A DNA stretch of 64,000 nucleotides, taken from positions 12,907,097-12,971,096 of the forward strand of contig OX393564.1 of the NCBI GenBank assembly GCA_947652115.1. Direction: 5' to 3'. Position numbers and translations under genes: made by a program. This stretch comes from Blastomussa wellsi (lineage: Eukaryota > Cnidaria > Anthozoa > Scleractinia > Plerogyridae). This document shows positions 12,278 through 20,081 of the stretch, in pieces. The notes under the pieces are model-generated. The model was given only the letters and a program-made list of their open reading frames with translations. It had not been told where the DNA came from and searched no databases. Positions within the stretch are counted from its first letter, which is position 1; the number at the start of each line of letters is the position of its first letter.

Positions 12278-12940
12278 TCAGTTCAAATTTGCGCTGGACC
12301 CCGTCAGTTTTTTTCGAAACTCTTCTAGAATCTCTTTTTTTATTTTTTCAATATCAGGATATGGTGGAGGTGACTCGGACGGTTTTTTGACGAACTTTGA
12401 TCGCAAAGCCTCTTTAAGTTGCCGATATTTTTGAATTTCACTTGAAATTTTTTGGAATTCAGAGTCTGAAACACTGTTGTCATTCAGAGCTTTTGACACA
12501 TAACTGTTTATCGTGTCATGTTTTGCAAGGGCAAGAGCATGAATTTTAGTATGTTTGTCGGCTTTTCTTTCAAGCTTTTTGTTCAAGACAACCAGACCTG
12601 TGGAAGCAAAACCTGAAAGGCCCGCAATTGCCGCAATTGGAGCACCAATCACAATGCCGACCCCAGTGAGAGAAGTTGCAAAGGCTGTGGAAGACAGGCC
12701 GGCTGACAAAACCCCGAGAGAAGCCGCGGAATAGTGAATCACTTTCCGAGCTTTTTTGTATTTTTTCAAAACAAGTCTGTAATGTTCGGCCTGATCGGCA
12801 ATTTCTTTTTCAATTTTGCTTATCGCAGTAAGCCGGAAATTCTCGGCATTTGTTGTTTCAGCAGGGACGTTTGGATATAATCTGCTTTGTGTTTCAACCT
12901 CATCCGGAGGAGCGCTCGGCAAAACAGGTGATGAATACAT
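12278..12940 (-). CDS. Membrane-active virion protein candidate, 220 aa, with PSAP and PPPY motifs
   Basis: Start chosen at the ATG at 12940 (MYSSPVLP), because longer frames would run into the divergent neighbouring gene. Residues 8-11 are PSAP and 191-194 are PPPY, both classical viral late-domain motifs. Residues about 64-120 are Gly/Ala-rich and hydrophobic (one long or two short membrane segments), flanked by basic residues (KKYKKARK before, KKLERK after). Residues 130-185 form a probable helix ending in EIQKYRQLKEALR, a pattern I recognise from predicted cnidarian Maverick proteins. A membrane segment with PPxY recalls adenovirus protein VI in design, but homology is not shown. Divergent from the 583-aa gene, sharing an 85-bp promoter region. 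Confidence 0.7.
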   Translation of the reverse strand: MYSSPVLPSAPPDEVETQSRLYPNVPAETTNAENFRLTAISKIEKEIADQAEHYRLVLKKYKKARKVIHYSAASLGVLSAGLSSTAFATSLTGVGIVIGAPIAAIAGLSGFASTGLVVLNKKLERKADKHTKIHALALAKHDTINSYVSKALNDNSVSDSEFQKISSEIQKYRQLKEALRSKFVKKPSESPPPYPDIEKIKKEILEEFRKKLTGSSANLN

Positions 12941-13025
12941 TTTGTATTGAACACAAAAATAATGGAAAACGATTTTATTTTGTTCCGTGCAATTTTTCAA
13001 TTGAAAAATAACAGGGAAAAAGAAA
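12941..13025. promoter_or_regulatory. Divergent promoter between the 220-aa and 583-aa genes
   Basis: 85 bp separate two divergent start codons. It contains a perfect palindrome ATTTTTCAATTGAAAAAT, two head-to-head copies of the TTGAA-type motif found upstream of other genes of the element. This suggests one bidirectional control site. Confidence 0.45.
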
Positions 13026-14777
13026 ATGAACATATGGAAAACCGCAAACAAACAAGATTCTGTTGCGTATGACTATCTCGAAAAACGAGCGCAGGCTGGC
13101 AGCTCCACAAATGCAAAGCTTGCGCAAGCCAAGGCGTGGGCGACTTTTTCTGCACGTTTCCCGAGGGCTGACAAAAGCAAATTTGAAGCCCAGGTATTTT
13201 TTGCACCGGACAACACAGCAACAGCCGAAATATTTTTCAAAGAGGGACCCGACAGTCTACAAAGCGTATTCGGATCAGATCGCAAATATTGGAGCGCAGA
13301 AATGAAAAGAGCTCTGGGTTTGGTTGAAGTTGGCGGTTTTCCTTTCCAACTGACGCCACGCCCAGAAAAAAGTTCACTGGCGGTTCCAGCAGTTCCATTC
13401 GAAGAAGCTGCACCGAGTTTGAAAAAAATATTCAACAAAGCAATCAAAATTTATGTCACCCCTGACCAGTATTTTACAACAAAGTTTAGAGAGATATTAA
13501 CCAAGGAACAACCGAAATTCGAAACGTCAAAGCCCGCGAAAAAATGGCTGGCGAGGCCAGATATGTCTTTCTGGGAACAGCAGCTGAACTTTGCAGTGTG
13601 GTGCGCGACAACAGGCTGCGGAATATCTCGAGAAGTATTTGACAAAGACAGCACGCTGAAGCTGCCGCCACAGGTACGAGCATTTTACATCTTTCACGTG
13701 TACTTTACGGTTCGACGCATCCTATTTCAGCTCGGAGGTATCCAAAGCTTTAGCGCATTGCCGGGTGATCCAACATGGAGTCAGTTTAACAACAAATATG
13801 ACGAAGCTTCTTATAAAAGATTATGTGTTGAGTTCAAAGTTCCTTCATCAACCGATTTTCGGTTTACAATAGGCCCGAACCACGGGCTAGGAAGCGTTTA
13901 TATTTATTGCCACGATCCTTTCATCCTGAACGTTCCCTATCCATCAGCAAAAGCAAAATTCGATGATGAAGATCCAAGGGCGTCAGAAAAGGGAATATCA
14001 GTTTGTTTCATAAGAAATGATGCAGCTGAAGAGCAATTCAACTGGTTCGCACCAAAAACCACAACAGGTTTGACCCAGGCAGGTTTGTCGAGAATAAACC
14101 AGTCGATTGAAGCATTTGTGTATTGCATCTTAGGTGCGCAAGTAAACGTCCGCAGCAGCATTCTGGGGGCGGGAGGCAGAGCAAAGGAGGCCCAGACCGA
14201 GTTTCTTGTCCTGGTTGAAGACGCAGTGAGGCTGCCCGACCTGGCAAAGAGCGTGCAGCGTTACCAGCTGGCGGTGGACGAGGCAAAAGTGCGGTTGAAC
14301 CTTGCTGTGTGCCCGGGCGCTTGGTTGATGCCAGGCCGCATGGTTATCAACACAGAAAGCACGGTTGGTTACAACAACCAGCTCAAACAAGCGATTCCGG
14401 GTATGAAGCTGGGGGTCAACGACGGGGCAAACAAAAACACAAAAAAAGCTGCCCTTCAGCACATGGATGGCGGGAAATCAAAAATAAACCGGCCAAACAG
14501 CCATCCTTCGAACCCAATTCACAAAGCGGCCACAGCTGAAAGCAAAAAAGATTTGAAACCTGTTGCACCGACAACACAAGAGTCAACACAAACAACGCAA
14601 GTGCACACAGAAGAACGAGTGCCAATGGCTGGCTCGGGAAGTGATTCTCATGACAAGAAAAAAATTGTTCTGATTGTTGGCTTTGTTGCAATTGCAGGTG
14701 TGTTGTTTTGGGCATTCTATCCCGAAGAAGATGAAGATGAAAGTGAAAATGAAAGTGAAAGTGAAAGTGAAAATTAA
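13026..14777 (+). CDS. 583-aa Maverick structural candidate with C-terminal membrane anchor
   Basis: Large protein of unknown function, of a type I recognise from cnidarian Mavericks. The body (residues about 1-460) is globular with a basic N-terminal helix (YDYLEKRAQAG); residues about 460-540 are low-complexity and rich in Thr/Gln/Lys. KKKIVLIVGFVAIAGVLFW from about 544 is a single membrane segment, followed by an acidic Glu/Ser/Asp tail encoded by GAAAGT-type hexamers. That arrangement suggests anchoring to a membrane. The ATG at 13026 follows a purine-rich stretch and the divergent promoter. The stop codon overlaps the stop of the convergent 411-aa gene within TTAA (14774-14777). The capsid and ATPase genes nearby suggest a virion or assembly role; function unproven. 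Confidence 0.75.
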   Translation: MNIWKTANKQDSVAYDYLEKRAQAGSSTNAKLAQAKAWATFSARFPRADKSKFEAQVFFAPDNTATAEIFFKEGPDSLQSVFGSDRKYWSAEMKRALGLVEVGGFPFQLTPRPEKSSLAVPAVPFEEAAPSLKKIFNKAIKIYVTPDQYFTTKFREILTKEQPKFETSKPAKKWLARPDMSFWEQQLNFAVWCATTGCGISREVFDKDSTLKLPPQVRAFYIFHVYFTVRRILFQLGGIQSFSALPGDPTWSQFNNKYDEASYKRLCVEFKVPSSTDFRFTIGPNHGLGSVYIYCHDPFILNVPYPSAKAKFDDEDPRASEKGISVCFIRNDAAEEQFNWFAPKTTTGLTQAGLSRINQSIEAFVYCILGAQVNVRSSILGAGGRAKEAQTEFLVLVEDAVRLPDLAKSVQRYQLAVDEAKVRLNLAVCPGAWLMPGRMVINTESTVGYNNQLKQAIPGMKLGVNDGANKNTKKAALQHMDGGKSKINRPNSHPSNPIHKAATAESKKDLKPVAPTTQESTQTTQVHTEERVPMAGSGSDSHDKKKIVLIVGFVAIAGVLFWAFYPEEDEDESENESESESEN

Positions 14778-16009
14778 CGATTCTTTTTGGCATAGCCTTC
14801 AACCAGAAAGGCCACAACAGCCAAAATCAGGATCCAGGCGTGTTCAGCCAGAAAACCGAGGACCTCGCCAGCAGTTTTGAAAAGAAAAGAAACCATCTTC
14901 CCAATGAGGCCCGGAAGGATGCCTGCCATTTTTTTGCCGAGGTCTTTCAGCTCGGTTCCCAATTTTTTGGCCACTGCTTTCAAATTATTTCCAATGAGAT
15001 CAATGAGAGAAACAATCAATGTGCTCGCAGAAAGAACGACCGCTGTCAAAGTCAAACCGTGTTTTTTGAAGATCTCTTTTATGCGCTCACGCAATGGCTT
15101 GGCTCTTTCTCTTTCGTCAATCTGCGCTTCAAGCCTGCCAAGTTCGTTTTCTCTTTCTGCAATTCTTTCTCTGGCTGATTCTTTTTCAGAATCTGAAGCG
15201 TTCTCATCATCGATGATTCTCTGGTCTTCTTCATTTTTGCGTTTGAGTTCGGCAGCATGTTCTTTTAATTCATCCTCTCTTTTGGTGGTGTTGAGTCTTT
15301 CTTCAAGATAGTTTCTTTCTTTTTCTTTTGCGGCGAGTCTTGCTCTGCCTTTGTCAACTTTTTCCTGCGCTTTTCCTTTGTTTTTTAATTCTTTATTAAG
15401 AACTGCCAACTCTTTTTCTTTCGTTTTTAAATCAGCTTCATAATTTTTTTTCAGTTGCTGCAGTCTCCGAGTTTCTGACTCAATATCAATACTCGAACCA
15501 TGTTCACCTTGAATTGCATCAAGCTTAGCTTGATTTTTATCAATTTTGATTCTTAGATTTTTAACTTCTTGTTCAGCTTTTTCTTTTTCTGCGACAAGTC
15601 TTTGTTCCTGTTCGAGTTGTTTTTCAGATTCTCTTAGTCTTCGTCTTTCTTCTCTGATATTTTCTCTTTCTTGATCGATAACTAATTCAGCTGTGGGACC
15701 GAGTTTGTCTTTGAAGTTATCAACAAAGCTTTTAATAAAATCAGAATCATCATCTTTTAAAATCTTATACGTTCCTCCTCTTTTCCCAGTTGCAACAATT
15801 TTTCCTTCATTTTCCCCCTTTCCCCGTCTTATATGCAACCCCTCAATATCTGCTTGTGGGAACTTACTTTTAATCATATCAACAGCTTTTTTCATTTTTT
15901 GTCTTAAGGTGCTTTCACTTAAGAGTTTGTCTATTGAATCATCATTCAACAAAGGAGTTTCTTCTGTGTAAGAAGTGTCAGGCAGCTCACTCTGTTGCAT
16001 CGTTTGCAT
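14774..16009 (-). CDS. Coiled-coil protein with C-terminal membrane segments, 411 aa; frameshifted 5' end
   Basis: Residues about 108-310 are a long Glu/Lys/Arg-rich coiled coil. Residues 319-339 are a membrane segment, 361-387 an amphipathic Gly-rich stretch (AGILPGLIGKMVSFLF) and 390-404 a second membrane segment. This layout matches proteins I know from cnidarian Mavericks; the function is unknown, perhaps a scaffold or membrane-remodelling virion protein. The ATG at 16009 is only the first in the open frame: acidic, Pro/Thr-rich coding-like sequence continues upstream in frame to about 16155, where a stop appears. A better start (ATG at 16170, ending a divergent promoter shared with the capsid gene) lies in a frame offset by one base at a T5 run (16148-16152). 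Tail-to-tail with the 583-aa gene, stops overlapping. Confidence 0.8.
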   Translation of the reverse strand: MQTMQQSELPDTSYTEETPLLNDDSIDKLLSESTLRQKMKKAVDMIKSKFPQADIEGLHIRRGKGENEGKIVATGKRGGTYKILKDDDSDFIKSFVDNFKDKLGPTAELVIDQERENIREERRRLRESEKQLEQEQRLVAEKEKAEQEVKNLRIKIDKNQAKLDAIQGEHGSSIDIESETRRLQQLKKNYEADLKTKEKELAVLNKELKNKGKAQEKVDKGRARLAAKEKERNYLEERLNTTKREDELKEHAAELKRKNEEDQRIIDDENASDSEKESARERIAERENELGRLEAQIDERERAKPLRERIKEIFKKHGLTLTAVVLSASTLIVSLIDLIGNNLKAVAKKLGTELKDLGKKMAGILPGLIGKMVSFLFKTAGEVLGFLAEHAWILILAVVAFLVEGYAKKNR

Positions 16010-16170
16010 TTCATGTTGTTCACCACCATGGTATGGTGTTGATGCGGAAACGGGTTCGAAAGGCTTGGTTGTATTGACCTCTTCATCTTCTTTATCTTCA
16101 TCGTCTTTTTTGTCAAGTTTATCATCAAGATCAGGGTCATCGCGTCCAAAAATCTACCTTCCGTCGCCAT

Positions 16171-16228
16171 TGCGAAATATATCTTGAAATATTTTTCATT
16201 TAAATAAAAATTGAGTGCTTTCAAATAG
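16171..16228. promoter_or_regulatory. Divergent promoter between the 411-aa and capsid genes
   Basis: 58 bp between the likely true start of the minus gene (16170) and the capsid ATG (16229). Contains ATATATCTTGAAATATTTTT and the near-palindrome TTTTTCATTTAAATAAAAA, resembling the divergent promoter at 12941-13025. Confidence 0.45.
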
Positions 16229-17446
16229 ATGGCGGTCCAAGCAAACCTTCTTCCAACGCACACAAGAAAAATTCTCGGCGCGATGAAAGCCGAGCGCACG
16301 GTCAAGCGCATCACTTTTAATCCAAGTGAAGCCAAACCTGGCGAGACGCTGAATGTTTACGTGCCCAAGCTGAATGAGAACGATGTCCTCGTGCCAGGCT
16401 CCCTCAGTCTGCGATTCGACATCGACCTGGCGGATGGTCACGCCGACAACTTCCTCGTTCAAAACGTCACCCGCGCTCTGGTCGAAAAAATGGTCGTGAA
16501 GTTCGGAGAAAATCTGCAGGACACGGTGGGTTATGGCTTTTACAAGATCTGGGAGGACCTTTTCCTCTCGCAAGAAGAGCGTGACAACATGCTTCTCGAG
16601 GGCATCCAGTCTGAAGACCTCTGCAAAATCCGTTCAGACTCGGGGGACAAAAAAACTTCGGGCGTTGACGCTGAAAACGAGCTGGAAAAGGTTTTTGGGA
16701 AAAAATACCACATCCGCCTGGACCATCAGATACTGACGGACCACGGAGTATTTTATCATAAAGCTCTCCAAAACAACCTCATTTTTGAGTTGACCCTTGC
16801 GCGTGCCGATCAGGTTGTCAGAGGCTCTGATCCCACAAAACTGGAATACATGATGAAAAACATCCAGCTCGAGTACGAAATGATTAAAAGCGAATCCTTG
16901 GCGGACGAGGCGAGCAGTGTTTACAACAGTGGCAAGGAGTTCTTGTACGATCATGTGCACCGGGATAAGGTGGTGACCTTCAAAAAAGAAACCGACACAA
17001 GGTTGAACATCAAAATTAACCAACAAAGAAGGTCCCTGAAAGCCATTCTTCTCCTTTTCATTGAGCCTTTCGCGGGCGGTGCCAGAGATTCAGAAAAGTT
17101 CATTAACCCTGACATCGTGAAAGCCGATGTCACGGTGAACGGCGTGCCCAACATGGTCTTCAACAACGGGATCGAATTGAAAGACATGTGGCGCGAAGTT
17201 GACCGCTTTTTTGGCAAGAAAAAGAACAAAACGCAGCACATGAATATGAAAAAGTTCTACACCGGAGACAGGTTCGGGCTTCTGATCGATTTGCGCTCAA
17301 TGGCGAGTCAAGAAATGCATGGAAGCGGCACGCGGCTTGTCGACTCATCAGATGGAATACAGATTGAACTCCAGCGGAAAAAACCGGCTCAGGCGATGTG
17401 TACTGCCACGTCTATGTTATCAGCGACTCGATGTTGGGAGTATTGA
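16229..17446 (+). CDS. Major capsid protein (double jelly-roll hexon-like); frameshift near the C-terminus
   Basis: Maverick/adintovirus-type major capsid protein that would trimerise to form the icosahedral shell. The N-terminal half carries the pattern I associate with this family: basic start, ITFNPSEAKPGETLNVYVPK strand region, then alternating hydrophobic strands (VPGSLSLRFDIDL). The family double jelly-roll fold is expected, not visible by eye. The frame as read ends at 17446 after about 22 atypical residues. From the A6 run at 17378-17383 the frame offset by one base stays open to a TAA at 17473-17475 and reads as alternating hydrophobic beta-like sequence, the plausible true end; it would then stop just before the ATPase start (17501). 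A homopolymer consensus error or a real inactivating deletion is possible. Product call confident, integrity uncertain. Confidence 0.85.
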   Translation: MAVQANLLPTHTRKILGAMKAERTVKRITFNPSEAKPGETLNVYVPKLNENDVLVPGSLSLRFDIDLADGHADNFLVQNVTRALVEKMVVKFGENLQDTVGYGFYKIWEDLFLSQEERDNMLLEGIQSEDLCKIRSDSGDKKTSGVDAENELEKVFGKKYHIRLDHQILTDHGVFYHKALQNNLIFELTLARADQVVRGSDPTKLEYMMKNIQLEYEMIKSESLADEASSVYNSGKEFLYDHVHRDKVVTFKKETDTRLNIKINQQRRSLKAILLLFIEPFAGGARDSEKFINPDIVKADVTVNGVPNMVFNNGIELKDMWREVDRFFGKKKNKTQHMNMKKFYTGDRFGLLIDLRSMASQEMHGSGTRLVDSSDGIQIELQRKKPAQAMCTATSMLSATRCWEY

Positions 17447-17500
17447 GGCAGCAACTTGAAACTGTTCAGTATTAATTTGAAAATTGCTCCCGTTGATATA

Positions 17501-18136
17501 ATGGACCCAAAAAGAATCCCGTTCAACGCTCTCGTCGTGGGGCCAACGAATTCAGGCAAAACAAAGTTTGTGGTGGATCAGCTCCGCGGCCCCTTCCACG
17601 GCAAGTTCGACTTCATTGCGCTCATCTGCCCGACATTCATACACAACATGACTTTTCATCGTTTCGCTGAGAAAGACCCGCGTTTTTATGTAGTGGTTTG
17701 CAAACAGCATGAAGTTGAAGCTTGGTTGAAGCTTGTTTACTTTTTTTTGGAGGGCACCAAGTCGCTCATTATCCTCGATGACTGCGCGGCCTCGAAAGAT
17801 GTGAAAAAGCGCACAGGTGAGCTGGTCGAACTTGCATTCAGCGGTCGCCACGCAGGGATCAGCACGTGGGTGATAACCCAAAAGATGACCAGCATCACGG
17901 CCTCTTTCCGCGAAAACGTTGCGGCGCTTGTGCTTTTTTACACGCCCTCGTGGAAGACATTGAAAGCGGTTTTTGATGAATTCGCCGGCGAACTTTCTCA
18001 AGATGAATTCAAAGAACTCATTTCAAAATTGAAAAAAACACAGTTCTCTTGCCTGGTGTTCGCACTTCAGTACCCGTTTGGAATAAAATTCTTCACACCC
18101 AACAGCGTGTCCCAATTAAAAATTGAAAATGAATAA
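17501..18136 (+). CDS. FtsK/HerA-type genome-packaging ATPase, 211 aa
   Basis: P-loop ATPase expected to pump the element's DNA into the capsid. Walker A is GPTNSGKT at residues 14-21; Walker B is LIILDD at 89-94. SGRHAGIST at about 115-122 is a likely sensor/arginine-finger region. Its short length and the near N-terminal P-loop fit A32-like packaging ATPases of Polintons and PRD1/adenovirus-lineage viruses. I start at the ATG at 17501 directly after TTGATATA; the open frame extends upstream to a TTG at 17456 but that overlaps the capsid C-terminus. Follows the capsid gene as in related elements and is followed by the 192-aa gene after 17 bp. Confidence 0.9.
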   Translation: MDPKRIPFNALVVGPTNSGKTKFVVDQLRGPFHGKFDFIALICPTFIHNMTFHRFAEKDPRFYVVVCKQHEVEAWLKLVYFFLEGTKSLIILDDCAASKDVKKRTGELVELAFSGRHAGISTWVITQKMTSITASFRENVAALVLFYTPSWKTLKAVFDEFAGELSQDEFKELISKLKKTQFSCLVFALQYPFGIKFFTPNSVSQLKIENE

Positions 18137-18153
18137 AAATTCACAAATATAAA

Positions 18154-18732
18154 ATGGCGGACTTATCAACACTCGATGACTTGGACTTGTCGGGCTTGGA
18201 CTTGCTTGAAGCTGAGGCAGTGAGCGCGCCCGCCGGCATTGTCCCCGCTGTTGTTTCAACGCAGCCTGATATCCCCGCGATGCGCGAGCAGCTGGCCGTG
18301 CTTGTGTCAACAGGAAAATCAAAAGAAGCCATCGGGCAGCAGCTTTCACACGAGCAAGTGAAACGCCTCACAGACAAAGAGGTCGAGAAATACACCAAAC
18401 GCTACCAGGCTTATGTGGGCTCAAAAACAACGGACAGCTTGATCGACAGCTTCATTTTTCTTGCAACCAAAGCGGTCGGAATGGCAGTCGACATCGACGA
18501 CATCAATGCTCTGCAAAAAGATCTGAGAAACGACTGGATCATCAGCAATGAGCTCTCCAACCTGGCAGGCAGCGCCGCTTTGTATTGCGGCCGTTTTCTC
18601 GCTGTGGCCAATGCATTGTTGATCACTACAAAACACATTGATTCCAGCGGAGGCCCCTCCGGAGATCCAAAAGTTTGGGACGGACAGCCTTTGCACATTG
18701 CTACTGAGGTTGACTCACCAACAAATGAATAA
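18154..18732 (+). CDS. Conserved Maverick protein of unknown function, 192 aa
   Basis: Starts 17 bp after the ATPase stop, with AAATATAA right before the ATG. Residues 1-22 are acidic and Leu/Asp-rich; residues 45-85 are helical with SHEQVKRLTDKEVEKYTKRY; the rest is mixed hydrophobic (SLIDSFIFLATKAVGMAV and LAGSAALYCGRFLAVANALL), perhaps two membrane-associated helices. I recognise the general pattern from predicted proteins of cnidarian Mavericks, but no function is known to me. Its place in the capsid/ATPase cluster suggests a virion or assembly role. Confidence 0.75.
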   Translation: MADLSTLDDLDLSGLDLLEAEAVSAPAGIVPAVVSTQPDIPAMREQLAVLVSTGKSKEAIGQQLSHEQVKRLTDKEVEKYTKRYQAYVGSKTTDSLIDSFIFLATKAVGMAVDIDDINALQKDLRNDWIISNELSNLAGSAALYCGRFLAVANALLITTKHIDSSGGPSGDPKVWDGQPLHIATEVDSPTNE

Positions 18733-18789
18733 TTACACAGAAGTTGCAAAGTAATATTCAGAATTGAATATTAATTTTGTTTTTATACA

Positions 18790-19278
18790 ATGGCTGAAAC
18801 CGCACAAGCAAACCCCGTTGGGCAAGCACCACCGCAGACGCCGGCACCAAACCCTGTACCGCAGACGAGCCAAGTAACTTCACAAACGCCGGCAACAAAA
18901 CCCAAAAATCCCAAGCGAGTGGCTGCTGGCAAAGATATTGCAAAAAGAACTCGGGAGGCCCGCGCAGCGCACAAACAAGCTTATGAAGAGAAAATAGCAA
19001 AACAATCTGCACCTGCTGTGGGGCAAGCCCCAAACCCCGTGGAAACAGAGCCCGCACCAAAGCCTGCTGCAGAAAACGGTCTCACCACAACCCAATTGAT
19101 CGCAATCGCCGGAATTGGCGTCACGCTTCTCACAACTTATGTCAAGCGTGAAGACATCAAGGCCTTTTTCAAAAAGAACCAGGCAACTTCTGTGGAGCAA
19201 GCCCCACACCCCGCCCCCGTGGATGCGGATCCGAAACCGCGGCCGAAAAAACGTGGAATTCGGTATATGGATGATTAA
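18790..19278 (+). CDS. Pro/Ala-rich single-pass membrane protein, 162 aa
   Basis: Residues 1-40 are Pro/Gln/Thr-rich and probably disordered; 38-70 are strongly basic and helical (KNPKRVAAGKDIAKRTREAR); 71-97 are again Pro/Ala-rich; 98-118 form one membrane segment (LTTTQLIAIAGIGVTLLTTY), followed by a basic tail. Start at 18790, directly after TTTTTATACA; upstream TTGAATATTAA fits the element's promoter pattern. A basic region beside a hydrophobic segment is reminiscent of small core or minor proteins of adenovirus-like particles, but this is analogy only. Confidence 0.7.
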   Translation: MAETAQANPVGQAPPQTPAPNPVPQTSQVTSQTPATKPKNPKRVAAGKDIAKRTREARAAHKQAYEEKIAKQSAPAVGQAPNPVETEPAPKPAAENGLTTTQLIAIAGIGVTLLTTYVKREDIKAFFKKNQATSVEQAPHPAPVDADPKPRPKKRGIRYMDD

Positions 19279-19376
19279 TTTTTATTTGAAGTTTTGTTTC
19301 GTCATTTCCACCCGCGCAATGGACCCACCCCAAAAAAATTCTTTTGAACTTTTATTTTTTTTCTTACATACCAAAC

Positions 19377-19598
19377 ATGTCTGACAACAATCTCGTGAAG
19401 AACGCCATGGATGCCGCGACTCTCGTTGGCCTCTCTGCTGGAATTGGGTGGCTTGCAAAAAAAGCGTTCAAGAGAAGTTTTACAGGTGACCCAACATTTT
19501 CATTCGAAAACTATGGAATGTTCACACTTGTGATGACGGGCAGCATCTGGCTCAAGAAGTACCTGGAGGATCAGAAAATCTTACCAGACAAACTTTGA
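19377..19598 (+). CDS. Small conserved membrane protein, 73 aa
   Basis: Start placed at ATG 19377 (MSDNNLVKNAM); the frame is open further upstream but that part looks non-coding. Contains two short hydrophobic stretches, about 14-28 (ATLVGLSAGIGWLAK) and 47-60 (GMFTLVMTGSIWL), and ends with YLEDQKILPDKL. I recognise this small protein type from cnidarian Mavericks; its role is unknown. It sits between the 162-aa and 141-aa genes on the same strand with short spacers. Confidence 0.7.
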   Translation: MSDNNLVKNAMDAATLVGLSAGIGWLAKKAFKRSFTGDPTFSFENYGMFTLVMTGSIWLKKYLEDQKILPDKL

Positions 19599-19634
19599 GA
19601 AAATGATTTGAAAAATGTCGCCGATTGTATAATC

Positions 19635-20060
19635 ATGGCAAGTATCGCAATTATGGTTGGCGGGGCTGTGTTGAACGCAGCGGCTTTCATCGGCGGCAAT
19701 TATCTGGCGAAGGCTTTTGGAGGCAGTGACAAGGCCGCTCTTGAAGAAAAAGAGCGCCACGACCGAGCTCTCGAGGCGTATCAAGCTGCGTACGCCAAAT
19801 ACTCGCGCGACCGCACCAAACTTCTCGACTGGATTGCAACAAACGAGCACATAAAAGCGGAAGCCAAGCAGAACTTCACCAACACTGACTACGCTTTCAA
19901 ACTTTATAACAAGACGCATCCTGAAGAGCAAATGGCTCCTCCCAAAGAGCCGAAGTTTTCTGATTTTTATCAACCAAGCCAGCAGCAAAAAAATGGTGAA
20001 CTCATGTTCGTTGGTGCCGGGGCGCTCGCTTTGGGCTACGCTGCTTTCAGGTTCTTTTAA
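19635..20060 (+). CDS. Conserved Maverick membrane protein, 141 aa
   Basis: Start at ATG 19635 following TTGTATAATC; a TTG further upstream is in frame but unlikely. Residues 1-28 are hydrophobic (ASIAIMVGGAVLNAAAFIGG), resembling a signal anchor. Residues 36-75 are a charged helix (EEKERHDRALEAYQAAYAKY); PKEPKFSDFYQPSQQQKNGE precedes a second hydrophobic C-terminal segment (MFVGAGALALGYAAFRFF). The combination of hydrophobic N-terminus, charged helix and SDFY-P-S motif is typical of proteins I associate with cnidarian Mavericks. Function unknown. It immediately precedes the integrase gene. Confidence 0.75.
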   Translation: MASIAIMVGGAVLNAAAFIGGNYLAKAFGGSDKAALEEKERHDRALEAYQAAYAKYSRDRTKLLDWIATNEHIKAEAKQNFTNTDYAFKLYNKTHPEEQMAPPKEPKFSDFYQPSQQQKNGELMFVGAGALALGYAAFRFF

Positions 20061-20081
20061 ACTTTTTTTCACCTCTTTTAT

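Noticed and set aside
12114..12434. Plus-strand frame of about 106 codons
   Set aside because: Antisense to the 220-aa gene and without a credible ATG.
17378..17383. Programmed ribosomal frameshift in the capsid gene
   Set aside because: Preferred explanation is a homopolymer indel: the run is G AAA AAA CC, not a canonical slippery heptamer, and a second gene shows the same kind of loss.
19319..19384. 21-codon frame between the 162-aa and 73-aa genes
   Set aside because: It follows a TTTGAA motif and overlaps the next ATG, so it might be a short upstream frame, but it is too short and low-complexity to call a gene.
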